Assembly: GCA_040285825.1 (NCBI GenBank) | Contig: JAUPSS010000003.1 | Span: 2,852,001-2,916,000, forward strand | Reading direction: 5' to 3' | DNA from: Eukaryota sp. TZLM1-RC | Lineage: Eukaryota; Metamonada: BaSk clade | DNA: 64,000 nt | In this document: in pieces, positions 61,017-64,000 of the stretch | How the letters are laid out: each line of letters starts with the position of its first letter | Position numbering within the stretch: position 1 is the first letter of the stretch | Notes under the pieces: model-generated | Database searches by the model: none | Seen by the model: only the letters and a program-made list of their open reading frames with translations | Told to the model about the DNA's origin: nothing | Made by a program: the position numbers and the translations under genes

Positions 61017-63040
61017 GGGAAAACTCCAAAATCCACACGTTTTTCAAAGATAGAACAAAATCCACACTTGCAAAACAAAATCCACACACTTTCATAGATT
61101 CACAACACAATCCACATTTCCTATGAACATTGATCTTAAACGTCTTAGGAACGATGCAACATTGGTGGCAACAGAACACAGGACGTTTGAGTCGAGATTG
61201 GACTTACAGACCTTCTTACATCAACTTGCACTTCAATACAACAAGGAATTCACAGTTGCTCCCAACAATAACAAAACGCGGTATGAGGTGAGGTGTACTG
61301 CTGCCGAATGTCCGTTCAAAATCATAGCTAGGGCACCAATAGATTCTGAGGTCTGGTGTATTACCAAAGCGGTCACCCATGCAGCAGGATGTGTAGCCTC
61401 TCCGAAGACCTATTTTCCACCCAAGATCATTGCATACATCTTAAAAGAAGACTTCAGGTGCGAGAGACCGTTTTCGCCCAAAGCGTTGGAAAAATCTAGC
61501 TCCGTCATCAAAAATGGTACATCTGCAGCACGGACAATTAGGGCTGCACAAAACTACTTATACGGTGACAGGGAATCTTCCTATAGACTCCTCCCGTATT
61601 ATTTTTCTGCTATATGTGAAAAGATGCCAGGAAGCGTGGCTTTTGTGAACTTCAATGCAGAAGGACATTTTCATAGATGTTTTTTCTCTCTTGAAGCTTC
61701 TAGTGAAGGCTTTGAATACACCAAACCACTGTTGGGATTGGATGGATGTCACATTAAGACTCAATATCTTGGTGTTTTGTTGGTTGCCACAACAGTAGAT
61801 GCAGCTGGACATACTTTTCCTCTTGCTTTTGGAGTAGTTGAAAATGAACATTATGATTCTTGGAAATGGTTTATAGAAGAGCTAAAGAAGGTTTTTGATT
61901 TGACTGGTATTACTGTCATATCTGATCGACAAAAAGGACTTATCAAGGCTGTTGGGGAAACGTTGCAAACCTCTGCTCATGCATTTTGTGTAAAGCATCT
62001 TGCCGATAATGCCAACGGTAAAGGTTCTAAAAAGGCCCGACCGTTCATATTCCGATTGGCCAAATGCGGTTCCAAAGTTGAATACGAGAAACTGTTGCGT
62101 GAAATGACGTTAGTGAGTCCAGCTGCTGCAAACTACATCCGTAATACGGCTGAACCACACCATTGGGTTGAATATCAATTTCCAGGGAACAGATGTGGTC
62201 ATGTTACCAGCAACATAGTTGAATGTGTAAATGCGTGCATTGCAGAAGCTCGTCAGCTTCCAATTGTACATATGTTAGAATCGATTAGGTCAATGTTGGC
62301 GAGATGGTTTATTACGAGAAGAACAGAAGCACGAAACTTATCATCAACTATTGTCTGCAGAGCAAATGATATTCTGGAACAGAGACTGTTACAATCTCGA
62401 GATTTAAAAGCTGTGGAATTGGACCAAGCTAAATTTGAAGTGAGGGAGAACGGCACTGTATTTACTGTCAATGTGGATTCCAACGAATGCTCATGTGGAG
62501 CTTTGGAAAAGAAGGGATTCCGTGTGTGCATTTACTCGTACTTCTTTCAGCAAAAGGAAGTAGAGGTGTTGAATTATGTTCTGAACTTCATTCAACACAG
62601 AGATTTCTCAAAACTTACAGTGGAAGAATACTCTCAGTGGACGACATAAAACTTCATTCGGTTGTGAAGCAGACGCTAGAAGACAAGATCGAATCAGATA
62701 TACAAACTCAACCTCCAATTCCTACACCGCGAGCAGGAAGACCAGGAGTCGTTAGGAAGAGGAGAAGTAATGAACCAAGAGGACCCAACAGCCGTAGCGA
62801 GAAGTTTACTGATGCAGTTGAACCAGCGCCCAAACAACGACGCAAGTACACATGTAAAGTATGTGGTGTCGAAGGACATAACGCAAGAGGATGTCCCAAC
62901 AAAGATAAAGAATAGCTAATAAACAAGATTGTGTGGATATTGATGTTTTTGGAGTTTCTGTGTGGATTGTGAAGTCTTTTGATGAAAGTGTGTGGATTTT
63001 GCTCCATTTTGAAGAAAAATGTGGAAAATGAATTTATCCC
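61017..63040 (+). mobile_element. MULE (MuDR-type) DNA transposon with 9-bp target duplication
   Basis: Bounded by tatcattta at 61008-61016 and 63041-63049, a 9-bp duplication as usual for Mutator elements. Both ends start GGGA on the element side and carry inverted subterminal repeats, including a perfect 20-bp pair (61076-61095 versus 62982-63001) and several 'aatccacac' units. It encodes a full-size transposase with one frameshift and no other gene, so this is a recent, nearly complete copy. Confidence 0.88.
61123..62915 (+). pseudogene. MULE transposase, one frameshift in the SWIM finger
   Basis: Frame 1 (61123-62649) has an N-terminal Cys/His DNA-binding region (Y-E-V-R-C-T-A-A-E-C-P-F), then the MULE core: G-L-D-G-C-H-I-K (first Asp), V-I-S-D-R-Q-K-G (second Asp), F-C-V-K-H-L-A-D and N-I-V-E-C-V-N (Glu region). 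Then C-S-C-G begins the SWIM finger. The rest (P-C-V-H-L-L-V-L-L, R-F-L-K-T-Y-S-G) is in frame 2 (62487-62915), which ends with a CCHC knuckle (C-K-V-C-G-V-E-G-H..C). The shift lies between about 62505 and 62525. It could be a mutation or sequencing error. Confidence 0.88.
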
Positions 63041-63049
63041 TATCATTTA

Positions 63050-63525
63050 AAAAGCTTTTTAGTTCCTTCAACACATTCACAGTGTATCGTCTTCGTAATG
63101 ATGTTCCCAAAACGCTTTCATTCCAACATTCTCTGGTTCAACATCCCCTTTAAACACCCACAAACTTATCTTCAGTTATCATTGTTACTTCTTATATCCC
63201 TGCTAACGAGGTTAGGCCTCATCCATTAAACCCAGTTTGTTCCAAGTGTGCAATCAAACTGTGGAGGAAGAGTATGATGTATCAACCTTTTGCAAACGTC
63301 TGACCTTCAAATCACATAAGAAGACAAAATATTTTGCCTCTTCCACACTCACCCGGATATGCTCAAGAGCCGCAGAAGTTGACGAATCATCCTTGCGCAA
63401 AGTAGCAGATGTTGAAACGATTGATCATTTACCACGATAGATATTTCTGAATAATGTTTAAAAATATATTAATAGTGGAAACAGAATGTTTTTATTGGGG
63501 ACTCTACATAGTATAACATCATGAA
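63050..63525. other. no certain gene; one coding-like stretch
   Basis: A plus-strand frame at about 63237-63440 (V-C-N-Q-T-V-E-E-E-Y ... D-H-L-P-R, then TAG) has coding-like composition but no ATG, so it could be a last exon. Nothing recognised around it. Confidence 0.3.
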
Positions 63526-63753
63526 TCAAATACAATGTGCAGTATGAATAAAATAAAGAAACTTAAAAATGGTAACGTTGAAGTCTGATTCAATGTTATG
63601 TAACAGAAAGCTGAGATTGGGTTCATTTCGAATAAACCCAGAAAATTGTACATCTTCGCAATGGGTTTGGCAAGAGAAAACTAATCTCTGATGTACTGGG
63701 TCAAAAATCGTTGCTCGCGTGGTCTCTGAGTTAGAACTAATGATTAAGTGCAT
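63526..63753 (-). CDS. hypothetical small protein or last exon
   Basis: A 75-codon frame from ATG (M-H-L-I-I-S-S-N-S-E) to stop. The upstream minus strand (63754-64000) has coding-like pieces (D-I-D-D-L-I-K-D-E-N) in other frames, so it may be the 3' exon of a gene running off the right edge. No family recognised. Confidence 0.3.
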   Translation of the reverse strand: MHLIISSNSETTRATIFDPVHQRLVFSCQTHCEDVQFSGFIRNEPNLSFLLHNIESDFNVTIFKFLYFIHTAHCI

Positions 63754-64000
63754 TATTCCAAACTTATTTCAAGAATTTTCATCCTTGATGAGATCGTCTA
63801 TATCTAATAGGAATTGTTGACTGGTGAAGTTCTGCAGTAAAAGAGGATTTGATAATTATGAAAGGGGTAACAGTTGATTTATCGAGAAGTGTGGTTCAAT
63901 TGAATGGAAATGGCTGCTAATTGATGACCAGCAATTTGATGACCTTACGGGATTCAACATATGATTAGCCGAGCATCTTAGTACAGAAATAAGACATGTT

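Noticed and set aside
62514-62540. 27-nt intron (gtgtgc...ttcag) in the MULE transposase
   Set aside because: That stretch encodes the conserved P-C-V-H of the SWIM finger in the other frame, so an indel explains the break.
1-64000. CRISPR arrays, operons or other prokaryotic features
   Set aside because: No direct-repeat/spacer pattern was seen, and gene content, tRNAs and GT-AG introns are eukaryotic.

Overview
This window is nuclear DNA from a unicellular or simple eukaryote that I cannot place more precisely. It has single-copy eukaryotic genes (an Arl1-type GTPase, Rab7, ZPR1, a CDKAL1-type tRNA methylthiotransferase, a LAMMER kinase, a Tctex1 dynein light chain, a probable SNAPC3-like factor and an AK9-like protein), two nuclear-type tRNA genes, and spliceosomal introns of only 29-31 nt. 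Tctex1 and the AK9-like protein hint at a flagellated ancestry. The standard genetic code fits every gene. More than half of the window is transposon sequence, most of it broken and nested.

Layout. 1-1.7 kb: a partial hypothetical gene and the Arl1 gene. 1.7-6.7 kb: two nested non-LTR retrotransposons (here called family B), a Fanzor remnant with a C-terminal CCHC knuckle, and a MULE remnant. 6.9-9.7 kb: a ferric-reductase/NOX-like gene and a small hypothetical gene. 9.77-12.08 kb: Fanzor locus 1. 12.1-18.6 kb: ZPR1, the CDKAL1-like gene, an F-box/LRR-like gene, an old family A relic, a Fanzor C-terminal relic and a coiled-coil gene. 19.4-23.8 kb: a short Fanzor relic and Fanzor locus 2, cut by family B and family A insertions and ending at a hAT-like element. 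24.1-33.3 kb: a fourth Fanzor gene split in two by a 7.3-kb Ty3-type LTR retrotransposon with 4-bp target duplications. 33.4-38.3 kb: family B copy, an unrecognised gene, a possible hAT relic, the LAMMER kinase, family A 3' ends and tRNA-Glu. 38.3-44.5 kb: non-LTR copies and relics. 44.6-47.6 kb: AK9-like gene. 47.6-58.3 kb: non-LTR elements, including a nearly complete family A element interrupted by family B, plus tRNA-Ala. 58.7-60.9 kb: compact gene cluster (Rab7, Tctex1, SNAPC3-like). 61.0-63.0 kb: a MULE with terminal inverted repeats and a 9-bp target duplication.

The most notable content is the concentration of Fanzor sequences, the eukaryotic homologues of the RNA-guided nuclease TnpB. 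I count eight loci, recognised by RuvC-I, the rearranged 'E-x-TSK' motif, the CxxC zinc ribbon and the RuvC-III 'W-N-R-D-x-N/S-A-x-N' motif. All are broken. Loci 1 and 2 are related copies that still share about 240 nt of non-coding sequence after the stop codon, the position expected for an omegaRNA gene. Three Fanzor-like 3' ends lie directly before the start of another gene. The non-LTR elements (families A, B, D) have an RT followed by a C-x-C..H..C motif and a restriction-like endonuclease signature, and insert with 7-15 bp target duplications. A second notable point is the Rab7 gene, with three 31-nt introns, one 29-nt intron and a 5-nt microexon.

No database search was possible. Family names rest on motifs I could read, and most transposon genes are annotated as pseudogenes because frames are broken.
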